Positions 9,084-21,200 of a stretch of DNA of 29,337 bases are shown in pieces. This DNA is from Oehlia diaphana (lineage: Eukaryota > Glomeromycota > Glomeromycetes > Glomerales > Glomeraceae). A program made the translations under genes and the position numbers. Each line of letters opens with the position of its first letter. Within the stretch, counting starts at the first letter, position 1. The stretch covers positions 1 to 29,337 of the forward strand of contig QZLH01000652.1 in the NCBI GenBank assembly GCA_003833135.1, written 5' to 3'. The notes below the pieces were generated by a model. That model saw nothing but the letters and a program-made list of their open reading frames with translations, made no database searches and was not told where the DNA came from.

Positions 9084-9240
9084 ACAACCTTAGGCAAAGG
9101 ACGACCCTTAGGTACTAAAAGATTTAAGTCATCCACTGAAATTTCTAAACCTAAAACATGAAATTAATGATATTGCAGGAAATGTGGGAAAGTTGGCCAT
9201 TATCAAAAGAATTGCAAGAAACAATCTGTTGGGGGTAATT
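9084..9240 (+). pseudogene. MULE transposase C-terminal part with CCHC zinc knuckle
   Basis: The plus-strand frame reads KGRPLGTKRFKSSTEISKPK, then two to three stops, then YCRKCGKVGHYQKNCKKQ at 9171-9224. The latter is a clean C-x2-C-x4-H-x4-C zinc knuckle (9174-9215). A GRP-rich tail plus zinc knuckle is common at the C-terminus of such transposases. Orientation matches the FAR1 fragment at 8118-8472 and opposes the core between them. Confidence 0.7.
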
Positions 9241-9984
9241 ACTTAGAGTGTATAATAAGACATTAATAGAAAATGTATAAAATGTATAGAAAAATGTATT
9301 AATACCATAATGCTAAGAACTAATTAATTAATTCGTACAATTTATTGTTAAATTTTTAACTAATAAAATCATATGATAAATTTGCTAACCACGTGACATT
9401 GAGGACTGGCGATATATCGCCATAGCGATAAAAAAAAAATCCTTTTATTATTATAATATAATTAACTTTGATATTATTTTAATATGTTAATCTCAAAAAT
9501 ATCTCAAAAATATATTGATATATTTTAAAAATTTTACAAAATAATTGCACAATTATAATAATCAAACTTTTATGATGATGGCAGTACTAAGATTTTATCT
9601 ATAATATATAATACTAATAAAATAATTTATAACTAATTTTACTAAAATTAATGCTAAAAATAACTTATAATTAAAAATATAAATTTTAGTATTTTAAAAA
9701 TATAATTAAGTTAATTAAGTAAAATTAATTAAATTATGTAATAGTATTATAAATTTTAATAAAAAGTTAAAATTTTATTTTTGACAAATTTTTAAAAGCT
9801 AAAAAAATTTATATTTATTATAAACTTAATAATTGTTTAGTTATAATAGAAATATTTATTGTTATATAAATAAGAAAATAGATAATGTTTATTACAGTAT
9901 ATATTATATATAACAAAAACTTTATTTTTTTAGTTTAGTAAAAGAATTAGTTTGTTAATTACAATTTATTGGTCTTAATAATAT
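9241..9984. other. AT-rich intergenic DNA with a 16-bp palindrome
   Basis: No gene was seen. The perfect palindrome TGGCGATATATCGCCA lies at 9407-9422, followed by an A-run. The remainder is AT-rich and forms the 3' flank of the EF-hand gene. Confidence 0.6.
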
Positions 9985-12900
9985 TTAAGTTTCTTGAACT
10001 TCTTGTACATCCTGAGGTATTTCAGATATCATTTTTACCTTGGCAGCATAAATGCAGAACTGAAAAAATTATTAGTTTCAGATACATTAGCTTTTTGAAG
10101 ATCTTAAATAATTAATAATAGAGACTTTAATTACCTCATCAAAAAGAATATGGCCTCCTTGGTTTATATCAATTTCATCAAACTTTGTCTTAAGCTCTTT
10201 ATCTGAATCTACATTTATTTCCATGATCTCATATCCTTTTTTGAATTCGTCAAAATCAATACGTCTATCATTGTCTATGTCAAGTTTCTTAAATAATTGA
10301 AACAGATTATTGTAATAATGAAGAAGGTCGATGAGACGTCCAAATTCTTTGAAGTCAATAAAACCATCCTAGCAAAATTTGCATGTCAAATGTTAGGCTT
10401 TAATATGTAAAATAAAATCTAAATCTAAAAGGACATACTTGTGAAGTATCAGCAGCTTTATAAGCTCGCATAATAGCAGGCTTCTTGTCTTCAGCAAGGT
10501 ATGGGTAGATTTCAATAACAGCTTTATCAATTTCAGCAAGGGATAGAATACCATTACCATTATAGTCAAAGCTATTAAAAATCTATTGCATAATTAAAGA
10601 TAAAGTCAGTATCTTAAAGGATATGAAATATCACCTCTAAAATTAAAGTTATATTAGTTACCTTTTTAATTTCAGTACGATCTAGTTTATTAGTAGTGGT
10701 AAATGCACTGGTAGTTTTACCAGCTGTCTTTTCATCTAATGTTTCAGAAGGTTTGCTCGTATCATTATTGTCCAATTTTATAGAAGTTTCACTAATTTCT
10801 TTTTCGTCTAATTTTTCGACAGACTCAATTTGATCTTTTTGAATTTCTTGTGCTTCCTGTGCATCTTGAGGTATTTCGGATATCAATTTTATCTTGGCAG
10901 CATAAGTGCAAAACTGAAAACCAAAATATTTAACGTAAGAATTAATCTCAAATACACCATATTTATTGAAGACTCCATTAATTAATAATAAGAATTTCAT
11001 TTACCTCATCAAAAAGAATATAACCTCCTTGGTTTGTATCAATCTCATCAAATTTTGCTTTAAGCTCTTCATCCGAACCTCCATTTATTCCCATGAGCTC
11101 ATATCCCTTTTTGAACTCATTAAAATCAACACGTCTATCATTATCTATGTCAAGTTTCTTAAATATTTGAAACAGATTGTTGTAATAATGAAGAAGGTCA
11201 ATGAGGCGTCCGAATTCTTTTAAGTCAATAAAACCATCCTAGTAAATTTTGTATGTTAGAAATGTTATTCTTCAATATATTGAATCCTAAATCTAAAGAC
11301 TAACCTGTGAAGTATCAGCAGCTTTGTAAGCCCGCATAATGGCAGGCTTGTCTTCAGCAAGATGCGGGTAAATTTCAATAACAGCTTTATCAATTTCAGC
11401 AAGGGACAGGACACCGTTACCATTATAATCGAATATGTCAAATATCTATTGCGGTAATAAAAGATAATGTTCGTAATTTGAAGAATATGAAGCATCCTTC
11501 TCTAAAATAATATTATACCAGTTACCTTCTTAATTTCTGTTCTATCTAATTTATGAGTTGTTGTGATAACTGAATTTCTAATTTTTCCAACTTCCTTCTT
11601 ATCTAATTTTTCAGAAAGTCTTCTCGAAGATTTGCTTGTTTCTTTATTGTCCAATTTTCCAGAAGGTTTGCTTGTTTCTTTCTTAACAGAAGGGTTTCTT
11701 AAAAGTTTGCTGGCTTCTTTCTTGTCCAATTTTCCAGAAAGTTTGCATGTTTCTTTCTTGTCCAACTTTTCATTTCCAGAAAGTCTTCTTAAAGGTTTGC
11801 TGATTTCTTTCTTATTCAATTTTCCAGACGTTTTGCTAGCCTCTTTCTTGTCCGATTTTTCGGAAGATTTTGTTTGAGCTTTCTGAATTTCTTGAGTTTC
11901 TTGTACATCTTGAGGTATTTCAGATATCAATTTTACTTTGGCGGCATAAATGCAGAACTGAAAACAACCACATATTTAAAATAGAAAGAATTAGTTTCGG
12001 ATATATACGCGGTTTAAGACCTTTACTAATAATAGATATTTCTTTTACCTCATCAAAAAGAATATAACCTCCTTGGTTTGTATCAATCTCATCAAATTTT
12101 GCCTTGAGCTCTTCATCCGAACCTCCATTCATTTTCATGAGCTCATATCCCTTTTTGAACTCATTAAAATCAATGCGTCTATCATTATCTATGTCAAGCT
12201 TCTTAAATATTTGAAAAAGGTTGTTGTAATAATGAAGAAGATCGATAAGGCGCCCGAATTCTTTGAAGTCAATAAAACCATCCTAGTAAAATTTTTTACA
12301 TTATAATGTTGTTCTTTAATATGTTAAAATAAATTCCGAAATCTTTGATGGAACAAACCTGTGAAGTATCAGCAGCTTTGTAAGCCCGCATGATGGCAGG
12401 CTTGTCTTCTGCAAGATGTGGGTAGATTTCAATAACAGCTTTGTCAATTTCAGCAAGGGACAGGACACCGTTACCATTATAATCGAATGTGTCAAAAATC
12501 TGTTGTAATAATAAAAGATGAAGTTAGTGCCTTGAAGGATATGAAACATCCGTCTTTAACGTTAAAGTTACACCGGTTACCTTTTTAATCTCGGTTCTGT
12601 CTAGTTTTGTAGTTTTATTAGAAATCTTCTTGTCCGATTTTACATTATCAGAAAGTCTTCTTGAAGGTTTGCTTGTTTCTTTCTTCTCCAATTTTACATT
12701 TCCAGAAAGTCTTCTTAAAGGTTTGCTGATTTCTTTTTTAATTTCTTTTTTATCCGATTTTCCGTTTTCAGAAGGTAGTCTTCTTAAAGGTTTGCTGATT
12801 TCTTTTTTATCCGATTTTCCATTTTCAGAAAGCCTTCTTAAAGGTTTGCTGGTTTCTTTTTTATCCGATTTTTCGGAAGGTTTTGTTTGAGCTTTCTGAA

Positions 12901-14811
12901 TTTCTTGAGTTTCTTGTGTATCTTGAGGTATTTCAGATATCAATTTTATCTTTGCGGCATAAATGCAAAACTAAAACCGAATATTTGATATAAAAATTAA
13001 TTTTAAATACACTAGCTTTTTTGAAGTCTTATTAATTAATAATAGAAATTTATTTCTTTTACCTCATCAAAAAGAATATAACCTCCTTGGTTTGTATCAA
13101 TCTCATCAAACTTTGCCTTAAGCTCTTCATCCGAACCTCCATTTATTCCCATGAGCTCATATCCCTTCTTGAACTCATTAAAATTAATACGTCTATCATT
13201 GTCAATATCAAGTTTCTTAAATATTTGAAATAGGTTATTGTAATAATGAAGAAGATCAATGAGGCGTTCGAACTCTTTGAGGTCAATAAAACCATCCTAG
13301 TAAATGTTGTACATTAGAAATTTTATTCTTCAATATGTAAATAAATTACGAAATCTCCGGAACAAACCTGTGAAGTATCAGCAGCTTTGTAAGCCCGCAT
13401 AATGGCAGGCTTGTCTTCAGCAAGATGTGGGTAAATTTCAATAACAGCTTTATCTATCTCAGCAAGGGACAGAGTACCGTTACCATTATAGTCGAATATG
13501 TCAAAAACCTATTGTAGTTACAAAAAATGAAATTAGTAATTGAAGGATATGAAACATTCGTCTCTAAATTAAAGTTACATTGGTTACCTTTTTAATCTCG
13601 GTTCTGTCTGTATTGATAACCGAATTTATAGACTTGCTGGAGATCTTCTTGTTCGATTTTTCATTTCCAGAAAGTCTTCTTAAAGGTTTGCTTGTTTCTT
13701 TCTTGTCCAATTTTACATTTCCAGAAAGTCTTCTTAAAGGTTTGCTGATTTCTTTCTTATCCGATTTTCCATTTTCAGAAGGAAGTCTTCTTAAAGGTTT
13801 GCTGATTTCTTTTTTATCCGATTTTCCATTTTCAGAAAGTAGTCTTCTTAAAGGTTTTGTTTCTTTCTTATCCGATTTTACATTTTCAGAAAGTCTTCTT
13901 AAAGGCTTTTTGATTTCTTTCTTATCCGATTTTTCAGAAGGTTTTGTTTGAGCTTTCTGAATTTCTTGAGTTTCTTGTGCATCTTGAGGTATTTCAGATA
14001 TCAATTTTATCTTTGCAGCATAAATGCAGAACTGAATAAAACATAGAAAGAATTAATTTCAAATAAACTAGACTTTTTTTGAAGATTTTATTAGTTAAAA
14101 TAGAAATTTCATTTACCTCATCAAAGAGAATATGACCTCCTTGGTTTGTATCAATCTCATCAAACCTTGTTTTAAGCTCTTCATCCGAACCTCCATTTAT
14201 TCCCATAAGCTCATATCCCTTCTTGAACTCGTCAAAATCAACACGTCTATCATTATCTATATCAAGCTTCTTAAATATCTGAAACAGGTCGTTGTAATAA
14301 TGAAGGAGATCTATGAGGCGTCCGAATTCTTTGAAATCAATAAACCCATCCTAGTAAAATTTGAATGTCAGAAGTGTTATTCTTCAATATATAAAATAAA
14401 TTACGAAATAAACTAGACAAACCTGTGAAGTATCAGCAGCTTTGTAAGCTCGCATGATGGCAGGCTTGTCTTCAGCAAGATGTGGGTAAATTTCAATAAC
14501 AGCTTTATCAATTTCAGCAAGGGACAGTATACCGTTACCATTATAATCGAATGTGTCAAAAATCTATTGCAGTTATAAAAAAACGAAGTTATTATCTTGA
14601 AAATATGAACATCCATCTCTAAAATTAAGGTTACATCGGTTACCTTTTTAATTTCTGTTCTGTTTAGTTTATCAGCTGCATTTGTAGTTTTTCTAACTTC
14701 CTTCGTATTCAGTTTTTCAGAAGGTCTTCTTGATAGTTTGCTCGTTTCTTTCTTGTCCAACTTTCCAGCAGTAGTTTTAATAGCTGTCTTCTTACCCAAT
14801 TTTTCGGCCAT
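9985..14811 (-). CDS. Modular protein with five four-EF-hand cassettes (about 20 EF-hands)
   Basis: Exons: 14811-14644, 14563-14423, 14350-14117, 14031-13588, 13508-13368, 13296-13063, 12970-12581, 12499-12359, 12282-12049, 11957-11526, 11445-11305, 11238-11005, 10913-10662, 10582-10439, 10368-10135, 10059-9985. The predicted protein has 1212 residues, begins MAEKLGKK (AACATGG context) and ends QEVQET. All 15 introns are GT-AG, 66-92 nt and phase 0. Each module has an EF1 loop DYNGNGILSLAE, an EF2 loop DTSQDGFIDFKE split by an intron between Q and D, an EF3 loop DIDNDRRVDFDE (Gly6 replaced by Arg), and a degenerate EF4 loop DTNQGGYILFDE. Modules are joined by Lys/Ser linkers built of repeats such as KSDKKEISKPLRRLSEN. 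Calcium binding is expected for EF1 and EF2. The EF layout recalls calflagin/calcyphosin-type proteins, but I do not recognise the whole architecture, and function is unknown. Confidence 0.9.
11526..14031 (-). repeat. Intragenic linker repeats, 51-57-bp units in three linker exons
   Basis: Linker exons at 14031-13588, 12970-12581 and 11957-11526 contain tandem units of about 17-19 codons with the plan K-S-D-K-K-E-(I/T)-S-K-P-L-R-R-L-(S/P)-(E/G)-N. About five clear units lie in the first, four in the second, and several more divergent ones in the third. The linker at 10913-10662 is shorter and lacks the PLRRLS form. Unit number varies between linkers while the flanking EF exons keep their lengths. 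Confidence 0.8.
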
Positions 14812-17124
14812 GTTTATCAGTTGAGAATTTGTCTGGGAACAAATTTTGGGGATGTATCTTCCAACTACCAATTATATATAATGAGGAAAAGTTATGCATG
14901 CCACAAAGAAATATGTCGGTTCAAAACATAGTACAACACTCTAATTTAAGAATTTATTACCGAGAATATATTAGGAATTGTTTAATAAACTACATTATAT
15001 GCATGTTCGGGTTTGTGTTGTGTGAAGAATTTCCGTGACATAATGTATACAATAATTAATTATCATTAACCGGAGCTTAAAACTTCGGAGAAAGTTACCC
15101 TGGACTCACAAAAGAAACTATCGAATTCTAGATGTAACTATTCATTTGGCTATATCCGAGAAATACAATGAAACGTTGTATGTAATATTAAGAATTGATC
15201 GACTCCAAAACATTTTACTTTCCATTAAATATCGACATCATGCATCAAAACCAATATTTAAAGTTAGATTACAAGAAAATTCTTTGTTGTTACATGTTTT
15301 CATGTTTCCATGCATTTTCATCTGCCAAGAACTTAATTTTCCTGAAAAATTTTGTGTAATCCGAAACCGTAACACAAGAAATTGATATTTTCATGCAACA
15401 ACCTTATTGAAAATAACATATATGGATATGGGCCAAGATAGGAATAGGGTCCGGCTCGACTATAATGCTTGTAAATTTTGAACATTAAAATCTATTTCCT
15501 AAGATGAAAGAGGAAAAGTTAGAAAAATTAGTACATTAACTTTTTTAAGAGACATAAAAAAGAAGAAAGAACAATTAAATGGTGTTCCTAAAACGAAGGA
15601 ATGATAAAGACTTTTCTTCTCGTGGCAATGAAGTGATTTAAAAAACGTTTTAAATTTGTGTCACAATCGTTATAAAAATCGTTTTATTCTCCATTACTAG
15701 CTTTTCAGCATATAGAATATAAGAATTTGATTGAATAAAAACTCATACTAATTTGCTTAATGATATTCGTATGAAATCGGAGTTCAACTTTAATAACGCT
15801 TTTTTTCTTCGTTTTCTTTGAATACTTATACTTTTCTTATAGTTTAAGTAATATAATAATTGATTTCTTTTTGTTTGCCATAAAGCGTTGCTTTAGAATG
15901 ATTTTGATGAAAATTGATTATTATAATAAATATAATTAGCCTAAAAAGCCTATCTCTAGTATTCAATTTCGTAAATTCTTTTAACCTTTTTCTCCCAGAT
16001 TTTTTTGGGTTGTTCAACCCGAATTGTCCCATTACCTCCATAGAAACAGAATAAGATCAATATAGCTTACAATAACGAAAAGTGATAGTGATATTTATCA
16101 CTTTTCTGTATTTTTCTGGAAAGTAATTGTTAGATTAAATGAGTGTCTTCATTTAAAAATATGGGAAAGCACATACTGTATTTATTCTTTTCTAGCCCGA
16201 TTCTGTTCTATTCATCTTTGAACATCACGTTAGTAGTTTTATTTAACCGAGAACTATTTAGTTTTTACTTTTAACTCATTTTCGTAAAATATTGTATATA
16301 CTGTATTTGAATATTTTGTATTATTCTGCATAAATTCTTTCTTATTTTCTAATCTTGCATCCTCGAGTAACACGGAAATCGTTGGATAATTCAAATTAAG
16401 GGAGGATAATAGAAAGAAATTAGAAAGACATTCTGACTTTAACTTTTCTTTTAAAATATAAAAATATAAAAAAAATTGAAAATTGATTTGAATTCCTGGG
16501 TATTTTTAGGATTTATTAACAAAAAAAAGATAAAATAAAATTAATCGCGGACCGTACCAATTTTACAATTATGTTTACAAATCCCCCGAATTTATATCTG
16601 ATATTCAGATATTTAAATATACATGTATTAAGGATCCTATATAAAATTTATTTATTTAAATCTTGTGACTTTAATGTCATATAACAGTTTTATTATATGT
16701 ATTTTCTTTCTTTTACTATTATTAAAATAAACAAATTCAACTATTTTATATCCACTCTAAAACTTACAATTGTCATATCTTAGGTCGTGTAAATGAAAAT
16801 TGTTAAATATGCGCAGAGGAAATTATTTAAGAACTTTAGTGATTATCTAATAATTTTTTTTTCTTGATCTAACCGGCATATCTTCCTGGGCAATAACACT
16901 CGAACATGTAATATCTGTACTAAATTAGGATTAGTCAAATTGGTTGTACTGTATAAATATACTTTAGATTTACATAACAAAAAATATTTTTATATGCGGT
17001 TAGAATCGTTAGAATCATGTCATTGTTATTTTTCTTGGAACATGTAATGAGAATTGTTATTACTATTTATAATTGTGTGTTTGTGTAAATTAAATTTGCT
17101 TCTAATTGATATTTATTTTAATAG
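14812..17124. other. Intergenic region, no supportable gene
   Basis: This holds the upstream region of the EF-hand gene (minus) and of the PAP2 gene (plus). Small open frames at 14829-15038, 15146-15385 and 15844-16041 show no recognisable motif or splice context. The missing first exon of the PAP2 gene should lie here. Candidates are a frame SSWAITLEH before GTAATA (about 16890) and MSLLFFLEHV near 17018; neither is convincing. Confidence 0.6.
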
Positions 17125-17805
17125 ACTAAAATATGGGTTTCCATACTGATATTGTGTTTATTAAATTATATAAGAACTTTTCATGTTGTGTTTACTATAG
17201 CAGGTGGTGTGTTTACGAAAATAACAGGTAATTTAATCAAAAAAAAAACATCGAAAAAAAATCAAATATCTTTAAATATATAATTATTTCGTTTTTTTTC
17301 AGTTAGTATATTAAAACAAATAATTCGACAACCTCGTCCATATCACGTAACCATTCCAACTTCGCAATCTATTACAATAAAACAAAGAAAATCTTATGGA
17401 ATGCCATCTTCACATTCTGCAATAATAATTTATTTTGCAACTTTCATATCCCTTCAATTATTTAATGTAACTACTAATTCATCTCCTTCAGTTAAATTAT
17501 TTTCTTTTTTACTTGTTTTTATAATAGCTTTGTTGATATTATGGTCTAGAATTGAATTAGGTCATCATACAACAGCTCAAGTATTAATGGGTATGCTTTT
17601 AGGTATTATATTTGCTATATTTTGGAACAACTTATGGGTGAATTATTGGATGCCTTTTTTACTTGAATTAAAATTGGATGGTCAGTTAAGTTATGTTGAA
17701 TTAGATATTATATGGAAATTGGTTGATAAATTTATTAATGAGAGGGGTTGGGTGGAAGAGAACATTAGAATGGATTATTTTCCCTTTTCATTTAATAAAA
17801 CTTAA
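17125..17805 (+). CDS. CAX4: Dolichyldiphosphatase-type PAP2 phosphatase, 5' end unresolved
   Basis: Two exons are clear, 17125-17227 and 17303-17805 (intron GTAATT to TTTCAG), giving about 201 residues. The three PAP2 motifs are present in order: LKQIIRQPRP (K-x6-R-P), YGMPSSHS, and SRIELGHHTTAQV (SR-x5-H). The last motif has Gln where most PAP2 enzymes have Asp, as in DOLPP1/CAX4-type dolichyldiphosphatases. Hydrophobic segments precede and follow the motifs (WVSILILCLLNYI; FSFLLVFIIALLILW; MGMLLGIIFAIFW). The family removes a phosphate from dolichyl pyrophosphate at the ER lumenal face, recycling the carrier for N-glycosylation. About 35 N-terminal residues (first transmembrane segment) are missing and probably lie on an unlocated upstream exon. 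It converges with CYM1, whose stop is about 410 bp away. Another lipid phosphatase of this superfamily is the alternative. Confidence 0.8.
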
Positions 17806-18213
17806 CTAAGTAAAGATCGGCATACTAACTCGCGACGTTTTTTAAAGTTCCTTGCAATTGTTAATAATCTTTTTATCTTTTAAATGAAAAAAATACTGTT
17901 GAAACAAGTGCTTTTTTTCCCAATCACTTTACATATAACATTAAAAAACTTGGGAGTATTTATTGTTGTATATTTTTTTGATAAATGAGAATGCTTTTTT
18001 TTAGAAATAAAAAAATAATAGGTAGTAACCAAGAGAGAGGAGAAAGCAAGGAGTAAACGATAAATAAAACTTGAAATTGAGCTTATATTAGGATAAAAAT
18101 TTTGTTTTCTTTGGAATATATACATTCATGATATTTTGCATTATCGTGGCGGCCTTTAATAATTATTTTTAAGAACTTGTGCTATTTCTTTTCTTTTCTT
18201 TCGCTTTTTAAAC
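17806..18213. other. Convergent 3'-3' intergenic spacer
   Basis: This roughly 410-bp spacer between two converging genes is AT-rich and presumably holds both 3' untranslated regions. The open frame at 17880-18125 (minus) has no recognisable feature and is not called. Confidence 0.6.
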
Positions 18214-21200
18214 TCATTTTTTTTCATCTTCAGTACTTAATTCATAAATTTTCCATTCTTTATCATTTGATATTTCAGGTTTACCTTCACCAATAATAGC
18301 GATGGAATTCAAATTTTCTTTTTCTTGTTTTTCTAAATAAATCTCGGCAACTTCTTTAACATCATCTTCTGTTACAGCAAGTAATTGCTCGCGTCGTCTA
18401 TAAAACGAAAATTCAAAGTTTAAGATCTTTTTTCTTAGAGGGAAAATAAATTTAAAAAATTGAATAAATAAAAGTTACTTTTGTCTTTGTTCATCCGTTA
18501 TCTTTCCTGTGAAATAATTCATCCCTTCTTCAGATACGCTTATAGGTTCATCAATTTTTTTAAATGTAGATAATTTTGCCTCATCGATTTCCTACAGAAG
18601 AGCAAAATCATTTATCACACTTTTCTTTCATTAAAAAAGCTAAATAACATTTATAAAAGACTTACTTGTTGAGTAAATTTTCTTTTTCCAACCCACTCAA
18701 TACTATCCCGATATGTTTTTAAGGTCTCCAAAGTTTTAGGATCTCTATAGGAGAAAAACGAAAATATACCCGTACTTGCACTATAGGTTGCACCTCCTCC
18801 ATATGCACCATTTCTTTCACGTATTTCTCGATGAAGATAATGTGTACGCATTAATGACGAAAGAATCTAAAAATAGATATATATATGTTCATATATTTAA
18901 AACATAAATAAGCATGAAAAAGAAAACCTAAATTGAAAAATAATTTACTTGTAATTTAGCTCCATCAGGATGGGTATAAGGTACTCCTTTAAAAGCTTGA
19001 GCACAGAAATTTACCGCAAATGGTAAAGGAAAAAATGCCTTTTCATGTGTTGGTTGAAATGAAGACTAATGAAAAATTGCAAGTTTTTTTTTTAAAAAAA
19101 AATATAAAAAAAACCCAAATATTATTTTTAAATGGATATGAATTCTCATAATTAACTCACTTGTTCATTACTCTGTGATAATTTTTTTTCAGGTAATTCA
19201 ATTAAGAAGTTACTTAATGCATTTATATTATGATCTACATTCTCTGAACCACAAGTAATTGCTACTCTTAAAGATTGTTTACTTAACACGTATTCGGAAA
19301 TTTCCTAAAATATATTATATTTAGTAAATTGATACATACATTATTAACAAGTAAAATCTTTTTCAATGAAATTTACCTTCAATTTTTGAATTATAGTATC
19401 AAAATCTTCATTAGCTGCTAGTTTGTTCATAAAATGTACTTGTGTCATACCACCATAAATCTCTGCTTTACTCTATTGTAATAGGAATATAATTGAATAA
19501 ATCATAAAGATAAAAATTTACGGCATTGAAAATTTTTATTTACCATAGTAGGAATTAATTTTGATCCGGCGAAAGTACTTGCATATTGATGTCCCGATTC
19601 AACAACTGAATTCATCATATTAGTTGCATTCTATCACACAAATAAATAAATATATTAAATTAAATTATTATTAAAATTTCATTAATCAGATTGACTTACA
19701 GCATAAATAATAGTTCTCAATTTGTCAACATTATCAAAATTCGTCTCACATAAGAGTTGTTTTAATATATCATACATATGATTAATATTTCTATCAAGAC
19801 TATGTGATGTAATTAGTAATCCATCCTCGTGTTGATTTAAATCTAAAAGAAAAAAAATTTTTAATATATAATTTACTTTTTTAAAAAAAAGAAGACAGCA
19901 ATTTGAATCTGTCATGTATTTACCAGAATGATTTGTTGATAAAAAAGTTGAAACATTTATGCCACCAGTATATAATCTTATATCATCATCAATTACTGCC
20001 ATAGTTTTAGATTTTGTTCCCAAAGAAGTTAATGCTTGAGCAAATAAAGGCAAATAAATTCTTAAATCTTCTTTTAATCCTTCAATTTTATTAATAATCC
20101 TAAAATAAGTTATTTCATTTGTACTTGTATTTCTCCATTGTACAGGACATTTATTAACATCAGTAAATTTCAATTCAAATTTTTTCGTTTGTTTATCTAT
20201 GTCTTGTATTTTTAAACTTGGTAAAACAGATAAATCTTCTTCTTCTTCTTGCTTTTTTAATAATTCTATTGATTGCACATAAACTTTTTCTTTTTCTTCT
20301 GGTGTAAGTGTTGATGTTTTAGCTTCTAATCGGGATTGTTCTTCTTTTAATAATTTTTCTGTATATGATGAATCTGGCGTCATTACTGATATAAGTGTAT
20401 GTGGATTATTTATAAAGTATTTTTTTACTAAATTTTGAAAGAATGGTTCTGTCTTTAATTTTTCTCTTAATAATTTAATATTCTAAAAATTAAATATATA
20501 TATATATATTAAAAAACAAAAAATCAAAATAATGCAATAATAACAAAATAGTTATTTTTTTACATTATTAATTTCCAGAAATTCAGCAGGATTGCTACCA
20601 TTAAACCATCCAGAACTTATTAAATGCATAAGACTTAAACCAAAAGATGCAGTTTTCTAATCAAAAAATATTAATAACATATTTATTAGATTTTTATAAA
20701 TTATTATAATCAACTTACATGTTTTATACTTAATTCAGTTTGATGTATTGCTGCTTCAATACGTTTTGAATCAAATCCATTTTGTGACACATCCTCCAAT
20801 ACTTTTTTTATAGTTTCTTCAGCCTATTAATAAGAAAATTTTCGAACATTAGTAATATAAGACATTGTATAAAATTTATATAATAATAATTACCAATGGA
20901 ACATATTTTTCATTCATTCCTTGTAATCCAATACTCATATAGCTTATTCTATAATTGATATGTTTATATAAATCAATAATTATTAAAATAAATTTCATAC
21001 TTAATTTATAATAATTTACTTAGTTGAAGAATCATATCCGGTATTTTCAGAGAAATCAGATCCAATATTTCCATCTATAAGTGCTTTATACATTGGAGAT
21101 GCATGGCCATCCAATAATAAATAACTAAATATTTTTAAAGCAAAAGTTTCAAAGGTATCCTACAAAAAAAAAAAAATTTCAAATTAAAAAAAAAAATTTT

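Noticed and set aside
10966..11223. Plus-strand frames over the 234-nt EF exons (also 12073-12306 and 14132-14416)
   Set aside because: These recur at the same place in each module because the DNA is repeated, and they are antisense to clear EF-hands.
11563..11877. Plus-strand open frame rich in Leu/Phe/Ser over the EF-hand gene (also 12630-12890 and 13580-13951)
   Set aside because: It is the antisense shadow of the Lys/Arg/Ser linker repeats. The minus strand has consistent splicing and EF-hand motifs.
15146..15385. 79-codon plus-strand frame
   Set aside because: It has no ATG start, recognisable motif, splice context or repeat of the frame elsewhere.
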